The notes beneath the pieces were generated by a model. That model was not told where the DNA came from and did not search any database. It saw only the letters and a program-made list of their open reading frames with translations. Of a DNA stretch of 64,000 bases, positions 63,984 through 64,000 are shown one piece after another. This DNA is from Aureibaculum marinum (lineage in GTDB: Bacteria; Bacteroidota; Bacteroidia; Flavobacteriales; Flavobacteriaceae), in assembly GCF_003813905.1 (NCBI RefSeq), contig NZ_RPFJ01000003.1:67001-131000 (forward strand). The letters run 5' to 3'. A program made the translations under genes and the position numbers. Numbering within the stretch: the first letter of the stretch is position 1; every line of letters begins with the position of its first letter.

Positions 63984-64000
63984 ATTATATCCGAGACTTT

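Overview
The window is AT-rich chromosomal DNA from a member of the Bacteroidota, almost certainly the family Flavobacteriaceae. The evidence is a SusC/SusD pair, promoters of the Bacteroidota type (TTTG or TTG, about 20 bases, then TANNTTTG) with few Shine-Dalgarno sites, DUF4294 and DUF983 proteins, a YpdA-type reductase, a short archaeal/eukaryote-type prolyl-tRNA synthetase, and a CapA/CapB-like pair expected in a sulfonolipid-making gliding bacterium. I cannot name the genus. No rRNA, CRISPR array, insertion sequence or prophage is visible. One tRNA gene (Glu, TTC) is present.

Layout. 1-5040 (minus): the start of a 2-Cys peroxiredoxin, an NtrC-like regulator without a DNA-binding domain, an MscS channel and a NatAB-like ABC exporter. 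5041-5389: the only gene-free stretch over 300 bases. 5390-11472 (plus): a MarR regulator followed by beta-oxidation genes (fadN, fadA, fadE). 11690-14977: a secreted propeller-amidohydrolase. 15163-19232: an NYN-LOTUS protein, a secreted DinB-like protein, a YpdA-like reductase, an HMG-CoA lyase and a LysE exporter. 19417-21417 (minus): the glycolytic pair pfkA-gapA. 21554-27147: tamB diverging from tsaD. 27301-29750 (minus): a CapB-like alpha-oxoamine synthase and a CapA-like cystathionine-beta-synthase relative, the first two steps of capnine synthesis. 30044-34891: an oligopeptidase B-like lipoprotein, YbaB, an Rrf2 regulator with ric (nitrosative stress), and DUF4294. 35017-42339 (plus): an M42 peptidase, a cNMP/CBS/DUF294 nucleotidyltransferase with a DEDDh exonuclease, and a three-gene acyl-CoA (propionyl-CoA) carboxylase. 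42421-49592: ppdK, a remnant of an outer-membrane barrel gene, an ABC-F ATPase, DUF983 and NamZ. 49694-56859 (minus): susD, susC, an OmpP1/FadL-like barrel and a strange Tyr-rich/Ser-Arg-rich lipoprotein. 56962-59511 (plus): proS, tRNA-Glu, rpsT and a small orphan. 59515-63983 (minus): the elongasome genes mreC-mreD-mrdA-rodA.

How it fits together. Fatty acid and branched amino acid catabolism is well represented: the fad operon, HMG-CoA lyase, propionyl-CoA carboxylase and perhaps the FadL-like porin. PfkA, GAPDH and pyruvate phosphate dikinase supply central carbon flux. Envelope functions form the second theme: TamB, CapA/CapB, SusCD, NamZ and MreCD/PBP2/RodA. Most of the window is conserved core genome. 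I do not see a clear undescribed system. The best items for a second look are the in-frame barrel remnant after the ABC-F stop codon, the CapA/CapB pair, the RS-repeat lipoprotein, the HTH-less sigma-54 activator, the pfkA-upstream palindrome and several promoters that abut start codons and predict leaderless mRNAs.
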